NCBI GenBank assembly: GCA_900317155.1 | Contig: ONFO01000006.1 | Coordinates: forward strand, 1 to 64,000 | Length of the DNA: 64,000 bases | Origin: an uncultured Bacteroidales bacterium | GTDB taxonomy: Bacteria; Bacteroidota; Bacteroidia; Bacteroidales; F082 | Direction: 5' to 3' | Part shown: positions 51,316 to 60,856 of the stretch, piece by piece | Position numbering within the stretch: position 1 is the first letter of the stretch | Layout: each line of letters starts with the position of its first letter | Position numbers and translations under genes: made by a program | The notes under the pieces: model-generated | Databases searched by the model: none | What the model was told of the DNA's origin: nothing | Seen by the model: only the letters and a program-made list of their open reading frames with translations

Positions 51316-52784
51316 AACCTTTGCAAGCACCAGCCCAACGTAAAAGCATTATCGAATGCCTGATTTTACTTGTAATAGCGGCCGTGCTCCGCATGTGGTT
51401 TTTGGGCAAAACCGACCTTGGTGGAGACGAAAGTTTCACTCTTTATATGGCTTTACAAAGTCCCTCCGACATCGTGCGAATGCTTTGCAAAGGCGACAAC
51501 CCGCCACTTTGGGAATTGCTTCTACATTTCTGGGTTAAAGTATTTGGCATCTCCGAGGTTGCCATTCGTTCGTTATCGCTTATTTTCAATGTTTTAACCA
51601 TCGTTCCGATTTATTTACTCGGCGAGAAGTTCATCCATAGGTATGTAGGCATCGCTACCTCTCTATTCTATTGTTTCTCAACGTTTTCAATCTATTTGGC
51701 ACACGAGTGTCGCGTTTACAGTCTCATCGGGTTTGCCACAGCAAGCTCTGTTTTCTTGTTCATCAGCTGTATCCATCGGCCCAAGACCTTCAAATTCATC
51801 CTGTTGACCATCGCCAACCTGATGCTGATGTACGGCCATTACCTTTCAGTTTGGGTTATTGTGATGGAATTTTTTATTACTTTGGCAATCAAGCCCATAA
51901 GAAAGAAAATCTGGAAACCTTATCTGATTCACGCAGCATCACTCATCCTGCTCTTCGCACCGATGTTTCCTGTATTGTTCACCCGCTTTTTCGACTCAGG
52001 GATAAACGGCACTTGGATTGCCAAGACCACCAGCCCCGAGGTGCTTTATGATTTCCTATGGCGAATGTGCAACGTCCCCGTCACTACAGTTTTGGTCATC
52101 GGAATCTTGTTTTCTTCATTTATCATTTTGATTATCAATATTGTAAATAAAAAATTTGCTTTGGGGAATACGGGCATTCTCACTTTGCTTTGGACCGTAC
52201 CGTTGCTAGTTTCATTTGTGCTATCCTACTTCACAGGCTTTTTCCTCGACCGCTATTTCTACTTCCTTTTCCCGATTTTCTACCTTTCCGTTTCGGCTTA
52301 CTGCTTGTATCTGTTCCCAAAACGCAAGCCTTTGGGCATTAGTCTGATGGTACTGCTTGTCGTGACAATGGTCATTTCCTGCTCGCCTGACAGTTCCACC
52401 AAACGTTTCAGCGGCTGGCATTCCAACATAAAACCTATTGTAAACCAATTAGTTGAAGCAAAAGAAAACGGAAAAGCGCTCGTCATATTACCCGAGTATT
52501 TTGATAAGCAGTTCACATATTATTTGGATGAAAACCATGAGATATTTCAAACACAAAGCCAACCTTCAAATTATTATGTGTTTCAAGATTATCTGCTGAA
52601 ACAAGGCTATTATTATGACATCAACTACCAAAATGCAGATTTCAGTGCATACGACAAGGTGGTATTTCCATATCACAAAGACATGCCTATCAATGGATTA
52701 AGAGAATACTTGGAAAACCAAGGTTTTCGATTGGAAAGGGAACAAGACGAACATCCATATACTGTCAGCTACTTCTCAAAGTGA
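51312..52784 (+). CDS. GT39-like membrane glycosyltransferase
   Basis: 490 residues from the ATG at 51312, which overlaps the previous stop as ATGA; the longer frame from 51249 is less likely. About ten transmembrane helices. The first loop carries GGDESFTLYMALQSP and NPPLWELLLHFW, the GT-C acidic and PPL motifs. The C-terminal soluble part (about residue 375 on) begins KRFSGWHSNIKPIV. It probably adds a different sugar in the same pathway as the upstream enzyme. It converges on the DUF2079 gene with 3 bases between. Confidence 0.87.
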   Translation: MKPLQAPAQRKSIIECLILLVIAAVLRMWFLGKTDLGGDESFTLYMALQSPSDIVRMLCKGDNPPLWELLLHFWVKVFGISEVAIRSLSLIFNVLTIVPIYLLGEKFIHRYVGIATSLFYCFSTFSIYLAHECRVYSLIGFATASSVFLFISCIHRPKTFKFILLTIANLMLMYGHYLSVWVIVMEFFITLAIKPIRKKIWKPYLIHAASLILLFAPMFPVLFTRFFDSGINGTWIAKTTSPEVLYDFLWRMCNVPVTTVLVIGILFSSFIILIINIVNKKFALGNTGILTLLWTVPLLVSFVLSYFTGFFLDRYFYFLFPIFYLSVSAYCLYLFPKRKPLGISLMVLLVVTMVISCSPDSSTKRFSGWHSNIKPIVNQLVEAKENGKALVILPEYFDKQFTYYLDENHEIFQTQSQPSNYYVFQDYLLKQGYYYDINYQNADFSAYDKVVFPYHKDMPINGLREYLENQGFRLEREQDEHPYTVSYFSK

Positions 52785-52787
52785 TTT

Positions 52788-54245
52788 TCATTGCAACTTC
52801 CGACGAAGCAGATGCAAACGACCATCGGAAGCGATGGTCTCATACTCAGATCGGTTGGTAAACAGCACCTGACCTTTTCGCTTATAGTTGACGTAATGTT
52901 CAGTAATCAACACATAATCAGCATCGATTTTGGTTGCGTACGCAAAGTTTTGGATGTTTTCACGCAAGGCCAGATGAGGCACAAAATAAGTAGCGGCACT
53001 CACGGAAGCATCATCAGGTATCATCTTTATCAACTCACGAGCATAGCGTACATCAAACTCCTCTTGCTCGTAATGACGACCTTGATACACACATAACTGG
53101 TCAACCAAGATGTCTGACTTAGGCACGCCTATGGTATAAAAGGTAGTCAGCACTGTTGAGAGCAATAAAGCAAAGCACAAAGCCATTCTCCACTTAACGT
53201 TTCTCAACTTGACAAGCACCAAGAACGACGAGACCACCAATATCGGAACAAATTCAACTGAATACTGGAAGGAAACACCCCAGAAATTGGTTTCAGCAGC
53301 CAACATTTTCTGCGCCAATAGGGGAATTAGCATTAGCAAATAGTTAGGTTTCAATAAAGTAAGCAACATTCCTGAAGCTAATGCGCACATATAAAACTCT
53401 TCCTTTATTCCATCGTATTCGGATATGCCATTGGTATTGGTGAAAAACATCTGCAAGGTCTCCCAAGGATGCGTGACCAATCTTTGGGCAATGTCAAAAT
53501 AATTGTCACCCAAATGTGCATAACGGGCAAAACCACCACCAGACCCGCCCAATTTCGGCATTACTATCATATTGATAATAAAGAAGTAAGCCAAGGAAAA
53601 AACAGCATAGGCAACCAAATGCCAAATTGCTTGCTTGTCTTTTCTATAATCCCACATCAAACAGATGACTATGAAAAACAACCACAGCGACATGTTCTCC
53701 TTCCCGATGACAAAAAGCACGACAAATAGCGTCGACAGACCAAACTTTCGCCTTTTGAAAAAGTAAAGCAGCCAAGGCAACATCATGGCTGTCAATACGT
53801 TGGAATGGTAGTCGAAAGCCAAGGCTTGGATGATTCCAAAGGACATGAAAAACGTGGTTGATGCCACAATTGGCATCCAGTTATCATCAGTATAGAGACC
53901 TATTAACTTGTAAATACCCCAACCACCCAACAGGACAGCCACAATCTGAACAAGAAGTAACGTATAACTACCAAAAATATAAACCAATGGTGACAAAATG
54001 GCCAAATACAAATCGAAATGGTCGCTGAGAATGCTTTGCGGAACGGCCTTAAACATGCTGCAATCATCAATGCGAAAATGCGCATAGTCATACATCGCAT
54101 GGGTGTAAAGCCCCAAGTCGAGTGCGTATGTCTTGAAAAGATAATGGTTGACCAATGAGATAAGACAATACAACACGCCGGCAAGGGTGAAAACCGATGC
54201 CAGCGTGATGTTTTTCTGTCGAGTGCTCAAGGTCATGGCCTTCAT
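52788..54245 (-). CDS. DUF2079 polytopic membrane protein
   Basis: 485 residues from the ATG at 54245 (a TTG at 54254 is possible), with about ten hydrophobic helices. The first loop is FKTYALDLGLYTHAMYDYAHF, a DUF2079 hallmark with a D-x-G-x-Y pattern that recalls GT-C enzymes. The C-terminal ~90 residues are soluble. Likely a glycosyltransferase-like envelope protein; no activity is established. It follows pepT by 13 bases on the same strand and converges with the GT39 pair, suggesting a broader envelope glycan locus. Confidence 0.82.
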   Translation of the reverse strand: MKAMTLSTRQKNITLASVFTLAGVLYCLISLVNHYLFKTYALDLGLYTHAMYDYAHFRIDDCSMFKAVPQSILSDHFDLYLAILSPLVYIFGSYTLLLVQIVAVLLGGWGIYKLIGLYTDDNWMPIVASTTFFMSFGIIQALAFDYHSNVLTAMMLPWLLYFFKRRKFGLSTLFVVLFVIGKENMSLWLFFIVICLMWDYRKDKQAIWHLVAYAVFSLAYFFIINMIVMPKLGGSGGGFARYAHLGDNYFDIAQRLVTHPWETLQMFFTNTNGISEYDGIKEEFYMCALASGMLLTLLKPNYLLMLIPLLAQKMLAAETNFWGVSFQYSVEFVPILVVSSFLVLVKLRNVKWRMALCFALLLSTVLTTFYTIGVPKSDILVDQLCVYQGRHYEQEEFDVRYARELIKMIPDDASVSAATYFVPHLALRENIQNFAYATKIDADYVLITEHYVNYKRKGQVLFTNRSEYETIASDGRLHLLRRKLQ

Positions 54246-54258
54246 GCAGACCAAGTTA

Positions 54259-55479
54259 TTATTCCGCTTGGAACAAGGTGATAATGTTCAGAATCACCTC
54301 AGAGGCTTTCATCATGCTTTCAAGTGGTACATACTCCAGCTTGCCGTGGAAGTTGTGCCCACCAGCGAAGATGTTAGGGCAAGGCAAACCCATGAATGAG
54401 AGGTTGGCGCCATCGGTGCCGCCACGGATGGGCTGAACTTTTGGCTTGATGTTAGCCATTTCCATTGCTTTGATGGCCCGCTCCACGATGAAGAAATGCG
54501 GCTCCACCTCTTGGCGCATGTTGTAATATTGGTGCTTCAGTTCCAGCTTCACCACATCGCCGTATTTCTTGTTCAAGAACTCTGCAACTGAGATGATCAA
54601 GGCCTTCTTTTCCTCAAACTTGGCGCGGTCATGGTCGCGGATGATGTATGACATCGTGGTCTCCTCCACCGTGCCGTTGATTTCGGTCAGATGAAAAAAG
54701 CCTTCATAGCCTTGAGTAAAACGCGGACGCTGCTCCACAGGAAGCATCCCATTGAGTTCCATAGCGATAAGCATCGAATTCACCATCTTGTCCTTGCCGT
54801 AGCCAGGGTGGATATTGCTGCCTTGAATGTGTATTTTGGCTCCAGCGGCATTGAAGTTCTCATACTCCAGCTCACCGATTTCACCACCGTCCATAGTGTA
54901 AGCATATTTGGCACCGAACTTCTTCACGTCAAATTTCACCACACCGCGACCGATTTCCTCATCAGGCGTGAAGCCAATCTTGATTTCGCCGTGCTTGAAG
55001 TCAGGATGTTCCATCATATATTGGGCAGCATACATGATTTCGGCTACGCCCGCCTTGTCGTCAGCCCCAAGCAAGGTCGTGCCGTCGGTGGTAATCATCG
55101 TTTGGCCTTTGTATTGCTGCATCTCAGGAAATTCCGACACGCGCAAAACGATGTTCTTTTCCTTGTTTAAAACGATGTCGTTGCCGTCGTAGTTCGGGAT
55201 AATTTGCGGCTTGATGTCGGCACCCGAAGCATCCGGTGAAGTATCCACATGCGCAATGAAGCCGACGGCGGGAATGTCGCGGTCGACATTGGAAGGAATG
55301 GTAGCCATCACATAGCCGTATTCGTCAAGCGTGGCTTCGATACCCATAGCTTGCAGTTCATCGCGCAGCATCTTCAACAAGTTCAACTGCTTAGCAGTGC
55401 TGGGCTGCGATTCGGAATTTTCGTCGGAGGTTGTCTCCACAGAGACGTATCTCAAGAATTTGTCTAACAGTTTTTCCAT
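54259..55479 (-). CDS. pepT: Peptidase T (tripeptidase)
   Basis: 406 residues, the standard length of the M20B family. Metal ligands lie in GFIAHVDTSPD, TDGTTLLGADDKAG, FTPDEEIGRG and YTMDGGEIGELEYE, with the last His in the C-terminal FAGGHNFHGKLEYVP. It releases the N-terminal residue of tripeptides in the cytoplasm, which suits a proteolytic lifestyle together with the secreted peptidases in this window. Single promoter at 55502. Confidence 0.96.
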   Translation of the reverse strand: MEKLLDKFLRYVSVETTSDENSESQPSTAKQLNLLKMLRDELQAMGIEATLDEYGYVMATIPSNVDRDIPAVGFIAHVDTSPDASGADIKPQIIPNYDGNDIVLNKEKNIVLRVSEFPEMQQYKGQTMITTDGTTLLGADDKAGVAEIMYAAQYMMEHPDFKHGEIKIGFTPDEEIGRGVVKFDVKKFGAKYAYTMDGGEIGELEYENFNAAGAKIHIQGSNIHPGYGKDKMVNSMLIAMELNGMLPVEQRPRFTQGYEGFFHLTEINGTVEETTMSYIIRDHDRAKFEEKKALIISVAEFLNKKYGDVVKLELKHQYYNMRQEVEPHFFIVERAIKAMEMANIKPKVQPIRGGTDGANLSFMGLPCPNIFAGGHNFHGKLEYVPLESMMKASEVILNIITLFQAE

Positions 55480-55501
55480 TTTCGTGAGGTTTAATTTGGC
55501 A

Positions 55502-55509
55502 CAAAAATA
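55502..55509 (-). promoter_or_regulatory. Promoter -7 element for pepT
   Basis: TATTTTTG on the minus strand, 22 bases before the ATG. Confidence 0.6.
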
Positions 55510-55524
55510 GTCTTTTTTTCAATA

Positions 55525-55558
55525 CAAAAAACCGCGACAGAATCGCTTCCGCCGCGGT
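55525..55558 (-). terminator. Terminator for the second YitT gene
   Basis: ACCGCG pairs with CGCGGT around a 16-base partly paired loop. On the minus strand it is followed by a T run. Confidence 0.75.
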
Positions 55559-55583
55559 ACCATGAAAAAAACAACATTACTAT

Positions 55584-56576
55584 TTAACGCTTTTCAGCGT
55601 GTTTTCTTGCTCTGTGACGGTCTTTGGCCCACAAGCCGTACACCTCGCTAACGTTGCCAGCCGTGGTGAAGGCGTTGATTTCGTTCTTGCCAAGATATTC
55701 CATCAACTTCGAGAACTCATCGTTGGTGAGCAGGGACTCCAATTCGATCGACTTTTCATTGGTGTAGCCTCCGATGACTTCGTAAAGAGTGCAGCCACGA
55801 TGGAGCTCATCGATAATATAACGGCGAATGCGATCGTAGTCTTTTGAAACGATGCAAACACGCTTGCGTTGGTTGAGATTGGCGGTGAACATATTCACCA
55901 CCATGCCATTGATCCACGTGGCAATGAGACCGATGATAACCATCTGGAAGGGATTGATGGCGAAGGCCGTGAGGCAGATGATGGCACCCGCCACACTCAC
56001 CGACTTACCCATATCGAAGTGCAGGTATTTGTTGACAATCTTAGCCAAAATGTCGAGACCACCCGTGGAGGCATTGATGGAGAACATCAGTGTTTGGGCT
56101 GCACTGAGGATAATCACGCAGCAAAGCAGGTCAAACCATGGATTGCCCATCACAGAGAAGGCTTGGTCGGGAGCGACACCCATATTAACCAGGTAATCGT
56201 TTGGGGTAGCAAAATTCTGCCAAGGATACAGCCACTCGCAAAATTTGGTCATGGGACCGAGAATCATGGCGCAATAGACTGTCTTGAGGCCAAACTCCTT
56301 TCCAACGAGTAAATAAGCTAAAATCAGCAAGATAGCATTGATAATGGAAATCATCATGGACAGGCTGATGCTGATGCCCATGCCGTTGAAAATGTTGGTC
56401 AACACGATGGAAAGACCCGAAATGGAACCCACAATCAGCTTGCTAGGAACAAGGAAATAGTACACACAAACGCCCGTCATAAACATGCCGAAAGTCATGA
56501 TTAGCAGTTCGACCCAGAACTTTTTACTGACCAAAGCTTGGCCAATTTCTTTCATTATGTCGTTAAACTTACTCAT
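55584..56576 (-). CDS. YitT family membrane protein, second copy
   Basis: 330 residues with the same architecture as the 10762 gene: membrane helices in the first ~220 (GVCVYYFLVPSKLIVGSISG, NASTGGLDILAKI) and a DUF2179 domain at the end (KRVCIVSKDYDRIRRYIIDEL, YEVIGGYTNEKSIELESLLT). The sequence has diverged well beyond a recent duplication. The ligand or substrate is unknown. Monocistronic, with terminator at 55525 and a promoter-like GACCTTTG near 56632-56639. Confidence 0.88.
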   Translation of the reverse strand: MSKFNDIMKEIGQALVSKKFWVELLIMTFGMFMTGVCVYYFLVPSKLIVGSISGLSIVLTNIFNGMGISISLSMMISIINAILLILAYLLVGKEFGLKTVYCAMILGPMTKFCEWLYPWQNFATPNDYLVNMGVAPDQAFSVMGNPWFDLLCCVIILSAAQTLMFSINASTGGLDILAKIVNKYLHFDMGKSVSVAGAIICLTAFAINPFQMVIIGLIATWINGMVVNMFTANLNQRKRVCIVSKDYDRIRRYIIDELHRGCTLYEVIGGYTNEKSIELESLLTNDEFSKLMEYLGKNEINAFTTAGNVSEVYGLWAKDRHRARKHAEKR

Positions 56577-56680
56577 AAATTATTGATTCTTAATTTTTTA
56601 ATATTAAATTCTCCTTTAATTTTTGCGGCTGCAAAGGTCGGAAATCTTTTTGAGATAATGAAATGTTTTAAAGAAATAAT

Positions 56681-56688
56681 TACCTTTG
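56681..56688 (+). promoter_or_regulatory. Promoter -7 element for the YgiQ gene
   Basis: TACCTTTG, 15 bases before the ATG at 56704; it excludes the ATG at 56686, inside the element. Confidence 0.6.
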
Positions 56689-56703
56689 CAAAAAATTCAC
56701 GGA

Positions 56704-58533
56704 ATGACCCTCCTCGACTGGCTACCAATAACAAAGAAAGAAACCGACCTCCGTGGTTGGGATGAGGTGGACGTGGTGTTCGTCACGGGTGATGCTTATG
56801 TTGACCATCCGGCATTTGGGGCGGCCGTCATTGGAAGGGTGTTGGAACACAATGGTTTCCGCGTGGCTCTCATCCCCCAGCCCAACTGGCGCGATGACTT
56901 GCGCGACTTCAAGAAATTCGGCAAACCGAAGCTGTATTTCGGCGTGTCAGCAGGTTGTATGGACTCGATGGTGAACCACTACACCGCCAACAAGCGCCTA
57001 CGCAGCAATGACGCCTACACCCCTGGCGGCGAAGCGGGCTTTCGTCCTGACCGTGCCACGGTGGTTTATAGCAACATCCTCAAGCAACTCTACCCCGATG
57101 TACCTGTTATCATCGGCGGCATCGAGGCCTCGCTGCGACGCGTAACACACTATGACTATTGGGACGACTGCCTAAAGCCCAGCATTTTGGTGGATTCCAA
57201 AGCCGACCTTGGCGTATACGGCATGGGCGAGCTCACCATGGTGGAAATCGCCAAAGCCATACAAAGCGGTAAGAAAATCAGTGAACTGACCGACATCCAG
57301 CAGACTTTCTTCCTGCATGACAAGAAACAGCCACTTCCCTATTTCGAAGGCGAGACCATCGAACTCGTCTCACATGAAGTCTGCCTGAAAGACAAGAAAA
57401 AATATGCCTCCAACTTCCGTCACATAGAGGAAGAATCCAACAAAAAACACGCGGCAAGACTGATTCAAAAAGTTGGCGACCAACATCTTATCATCAATCC
57501 ACCTTTGCCAACTTTCACCACGGAACAAATTGATGCTTCTTTCGATTTACCTTACACCCGATTGCCACATCCAAAATATGCTAAACGAGGTGTCATTCCA
57601 GCCTATGAGATGATACGCCATTCGGTGAATTTGCATCGTGGTTGCTTTGGCGGCTGCGCCTTCTGTACCATCTCGGCGCACCAAGGCAAGTTCGTGGCCT
57701 CTCGCAGTAAGGAATCAATCATGCGCGAGGTGGAGAAAGTCACTGAAATGGAGGACTTCAAGGGTTACATCAGCGACCTTGGCGGTCCCTCGGCCAACAT
57801 GTACCGTATGAAAGGCAAGGAAGAACGCCTCTGCGAGAAATGTGCTCGCCCAACTTGTTTGCAACCCACCGTCTGCAAGAACCTTAACACTGACCATCAC
57901 CCACTGATTGACATTTATAAAGAGGTGGACAATAACCCTAAGGTCAAAAAAGCCACCATAGGTTCGGGCATCCGCTACGACCTGTTTTTGCATGACTGCA
58001 CACCTGAGGAAAACAAGGCCATGGGCTATGACGAATATTTCCGCCAGTTGGTTACACGGCATGTCAGTGGAAGACTAAAAGTAGCCCCCGAACACACCAG
58101 CGATGCCGTTCTGAAGTTAATGCGCAAGCCCAAGTTCGATATGTTCGTCAAGCTGAAGAAGAAATTCGATACTATCAACGAAAAGGAGCATCTCAACCAG
58201 CAACTTATCCCCTATTTCATTTCCTCGCATCCAGATTGTTACCTTGAAGACATGGCCGATTTAGCATTGAGAACCAAAGAATTGGGCTATCATTTGGAGC
58301 AAGTGCAAGACTTCACTCCCACCCCTATGACCCTAGCCACCGAAATCTACTATTCAGGCTACGACCCTTATACTTTAGAGCCCGTCTTTTGCGCCAAAAC
58401 CAAAGAGGAGAAGCTTGCTCAACAACGATTCTTCTTCTGGTACAAACCTGAAAATCGTGAGTGGGTGAAGAACACCCTTCGCAAGATTGGCCATCCCGAA
58501 TGGGTTAAGAGACTATTTTCAGTTAGGAGTTGA
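56704..58533 (+). CDS. YgiQ (UPF0313) family radical SAM protein
   Basis: 609 residues. The N-terminal B12-binding-like domain runs from DVVFVTGDAYVDHPAFGAAVIGR to GGIEASLRRVTHYDYWD. The radical SAM cluster is C314-x3-C318-x2-C321 (GCFGGCAFCTIS). A C-terminal Cys cluster (ERLCEKCARPTCLQPTVC) is present, as in YgiQ. The reaction is not established; the family is widely conserved. Single gene between divergent YitT and the nicotinamidase-like gene. Confidence 0.93.
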   Translation: MTLLDWLPITKKETDLRGWDEVDVVFVTGDAYVDHPAFGAAVIGRVLEHNGFRVALIPQPNWRDDLRDFKKFGKPKLYFGVSAGCMDSMVNHYTANKRLRSNDAYTPGGEAGFRPDRATVVYSNILKQLYPDVPVIIGGIEASLRRVTHYDYWDDCLKPSILVDSKADLGVYGMGELTMVEIAKAIQSGKKISELTDIQQTFFLHDKKQPLPYFEGETIELVSHEVCLKDKKKYASNFRHIEEESNKKHAARLIQKVGDQHLIINPPLPTFTTEQIDASFDLPYTRLPHPKYAKRGVIPAYEMIRHSVNLHRGCFGGCAFCTISAHQGKFVASRSKESIMREVEKVTEMEDFKGYISDLGGPSANMYRMKGKEERLCEKCARPTCLQPTVCKNLNTDHHPLIDIYKEVDNNPKVKKATIGSGIRYDLFLHDCTPEENKAMGYDEYFRQLVTRHVSGRLKVAPEHTSDAVLKLMRKPKFDMFVKLKKKFDTINEKEHLNQQLIPYFISSHPDCYLEDMADLALRTKELGYHLEQVQDFTPTPMTLATEIYYSGYDPYTLEPVFCAKTKEEKLAQQRFFFWYKPENREWVKNTLRKIGHPEWVKRLFSVRS

Positions 58534-58602
58534 TAAATAATTTCCCTAAAGTCTCGTGCCAAAAATTAACAATTAAACAATCAACACTTCAACATAAATC
58601 CG

Positions 58603-58610
58603 TATTTTTG
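58603..58610 (+). promoter_or_regulatory. Promoter -7 element for the 58642 operon
   Basis: TATTTTTG, 31 bases before the ATG at 58642. Confidence 0.6.
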
Positions 58611-58641
58611 CCGCAAATTTCAATATCTAATAAATAAAGAC

Positions 58642-59358
58642 ATGAAAAGACACTTTTTAGGAGCCATCGTGCTCGTCGCTGCCCTTGCTTTTGCAGGCTG
58701 CAACAACAAAAAACAAAAAAATGAAGAACCTGAAAACAAAGCAGCTGAGACTGTCGTTGAAGAAGTCAAGCTCCCTAACCGCTTACTCATCATCGTTGAC
58801 CCGCAAGTCGACTTCACCACAGGTAGTTTAGCAACCGCTAAAGGCCCTGCCTCTATGGATTACCTTGCCAAAGCCTTAAAAGAAGGTGCTTGGAAGAACT
58901 ACAACTGGATTATCGTCACACAAGACGCTCACCCAGCCAATCACTGCTCGTTTGTTGAGCAAGGTGGCGTGTTCCCGCCCCACTGCGTGCAAGGCACCGA
59001 AGGCATGAACGTCTACCCTGCCCTGCAAGATGTTTTAAGCGGCATCACGGCCAACATCCCGAACATCCATTACATGCAAAAGGGTGACCTTGCAGAAAAA
59101 GAGGAGTTTAGCATCTTCCAGAACGAACGTAGCGGTGAAAAGCTACGTGCCATCATTGAGCAAGAGAAGTTTGAAGGCATTGACGTCTGCGGCATCGCCA
59201 CGGATTACTGTGTTTACGAGACCACGAAAGACTTGATGGCCTTCTATCCTGCCAAACAAATCCGCATCGTCACCAACTGCCTTGCCGCCGTCGATGACAA
59301 CGACACCAAACTTGCCGACCTGATGAAGGAAAATGGCATTCAAGGCATTGAGTTTTGA
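58642..59358 (+). CDS. Lipoprotein nicotinamidase-like hydrolase
   Basis: 238 residues. A lipoprotein signal ends at Cys20 (LAFAGC-NN), followed by a short charged linker and an isochorismatase/nicotinamidase domain. The catalytic triad is D53 (IVDPQVDF), K147 (MQKGD) and C190 (ATDYCV); metal ligands D95, H97 and H101 lie in TQDAHPANHCSF. This matches PncA, which hydrolyses nicotinamide to nicotinate, but PncA is normally cytoplasmic. The lipid anchor puts this one outside the cytoplasmic membrane, perhaps to salvage external nicotinamide. The next gene, a membrane protein, overlaps it by one base. Confidence 0.85.
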   Translation: MKRHFLGAIVLVAALAFAGCNNKKQKNEEPENKAAETVVEEVKLPNRLLIIVDPQVDFTTGSLATAKGPASMDYLAKALKEGAWKNYNWIIVTQDAHPANHCSFVEQGGVFPPHCVQGTEGMNVYPALQDVLSGITANIPNIHYMQKGDLAEKEEFSIFQNERSGEKLRAIIEQEKFEGIDVCGIATDYCVYETTKDLMAFYPAKQIRIVTNCLAAVDDNDTKLADLMKENGIQGIEF

Positions 59359-60377
59359 TGAGTAAATTCAAATCATTCTTACAGCGCAAGGGCGTCGACA
59401 TGACCTGGAAGGCCTATTTTGTCGACGCTCTTGGTGCTATGGCACTAGGTCTGTTCGCCTCGTTGCTCATCGGTACTATCTTCCAAACCTTGGGCGACAA
59501 GACGGGCATTGAAGCCTTCGAAACCATTGCCAAATACGCAAAGGCTGCCACAGGAGCCGCCATCGCCGTAGCCATTGCTTACAAGCTAGGTTGCGAGGGA
59601 TTGGTGCTATTCAGTGCTATTGCTGTAGGTATCGCAGGCAACGAACTGGGTGGACCTATGGGCGCCTACGTTGCCGTGATTGTAGCCGCAGAATTAGGCA
59701 AAATTGTCTACAAGGAGACCCAAGTCGACATCCTAGTCACGCCCGCTGTAGTCATCATCAGCGGCGTGTTGATGGCCTATGCGGTCGGTGCACCTATCCA
59801 GAAAGTGATGACTGCCCTCGGCACCTTCATCGAGAACGCCACACAGATGCAGCCCTTCCTCATGGGCATCATTGTCTCTGTGGTCATCGGTGCAGTGCTC
59901 ACCTTACCCATCAGTTCGGCAGCTATCTGCCTCGCCATCGGCTTAGGCGGCATCGCTGGAGGTGCAGCCACAGCAGGTTGCTGTGCCCAGATGATTGGCT
60001 TCGCCATTTTGAGTTTCAGGGAAAACCGCTGGGGCGGACTTGTGGCACAAGGCTTAGGCACCTCCATGTTACAAATGGGCAATATCGTAAAGAACCCTAG
60101 AATTTGGATTCCAGTGCTGCTCACCGCTGCCATCACAGGTCCCATCTCAACTTGCATTTTCCATTTGGAGAATATCCCCATTGGCTCTGGCATGGGCACT
60201 TGCGGCCTCGTCGGTCCCATCGGCATTTACACGGCTATGCCTGAAGGAGGCGCCAACATGTGGATTGGCATGTTGCTCGTCTGCTTCGTGTTGCCTGCTG
60301 TCCTCACTTGGTTTTTCGGCTTGATCTTCCGCAAAATCGGCTGGATTAAGGGAGGTGACCTCAAAATCGACTGCTGA
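59358..60377 (+). CDS. PTS EIIC-like (PfoR-type) membrane protein
   Basis: 339 residues from the ATG at 59358, which overlaps the upstream stop as TGATG. About nine hydrophobic, Gly/Ala-rich segments (GAMALGLFASLLIGTIF, VGIAGNELGGPMGAYV, LPISSAAICLAIGLGGIAGGAA). It matches the PTS_EIIC_2/PfoR-like family (PF13303), whose members lack the phosphorylation domains of true PTS permeases. It may be a transporter working with the nicotinamidase-like lipoprotein, e.g. for nicotinate or nicotinamide; that link is inferred from the overlap only. Confidence 0.8.
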   Translation: MSKFKSFLQRKGVDMTWKAYFVDALGAMALGLFASLLIGTIFQTLGDKTGIEAFETIAKYAKAATGAAIAVAIAYKLGCEGLVLFSAIAVGIAGNELGGPMGAYVAVIVAAELGKIVYKETQVDILVTPAVVIISGVLMAYAVGAPIQKVMTALGTFIENATQMQPFLMGIIVSVVIGAVLTLPISSAAICLAIGLGGIAGGAATAGCCAQMIGFAILSFRENRWGGLVAQGLGTSMLQMGNIVKNPRIWIPVLLTAAITGPISTCIFHLENIPIGSGMGTCGLVGPIGIYTAMPEGGANMWIGMLLVCFVLPAVLTWFFGLIFRKIGWIKGGDLKIDC

Positions 60378-60856
60378 TGGCAAAGCAAGCCAACAAGCCA
60401 CTCACTCCCGACCAGGTTCTTGACAAGATGGCCAAGTATTGTGCCTATCAAGAACGATGCGTGAAAGATGTGCGCGACAAACTGAAAACCTTCGACCTTC
60501 CGCAAGAAGGAAAACACGAAATCCTTGATTATCTGTTGGATAACCGTTTCGTCAATGATGAAAGGTATGCCAAGAGTTTTGTTCGCGGCAAAATCAACCA
60601 AAGCGGCTGGGGTGTGAACAAGATTCGTTTCCATCTCATTCAGAAAGGTATTGACAAAGACATCATCGAAGAAGCTTTAGGACAAACCGACGAAGAAGTC
60701 TACAGGCAGCGACTCATTGACATCTTGAAAACGAAAGCCAAAACAATAAAAGCCGATTCTGACTTCGAGAAAAAACGCAAATTGGCAGCCTACGCCATGC
60801 AGAAGGGCTTTGAAGGGGCTCTGGTTTGGGAGGTATTGAAAGACCTCGACATTTAA
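60377..60856 (+). CDS. recX: Regulatory protein RecX
   Basis: 159 residues with the three-helix RecX repeats: YCAYQERCVKDVRDKL, LLDNRFVNDERYAKSFVRGKI (the hallmark NDERYA segment) and GWGVNKIRFHLIQKGIDKDIIEEAL. It binds RecA filaments and limits their activity. It overlaps the upstream membrane protein by one base (TGATG), so it is cotranscribed; recA is not in the window. Its stop shares bases with the stop of the convergent gene (TTAA at 60853-60856). Confidence 0.93.
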   Translation: MAKQANKPLTPDQVLDKMAKYCAYQERCVKDVRDKLKTFDLPQEGKHEILDYLLDNRFVNDERYAKSFVRGKINQSGWGVNKIRFHLIQKGIDKDIIEEALGQTDEEVYRQRLIDILKTKAKTIKADSDFEKKRKLAAYAMQKGFEGALVWEVLKDLDI

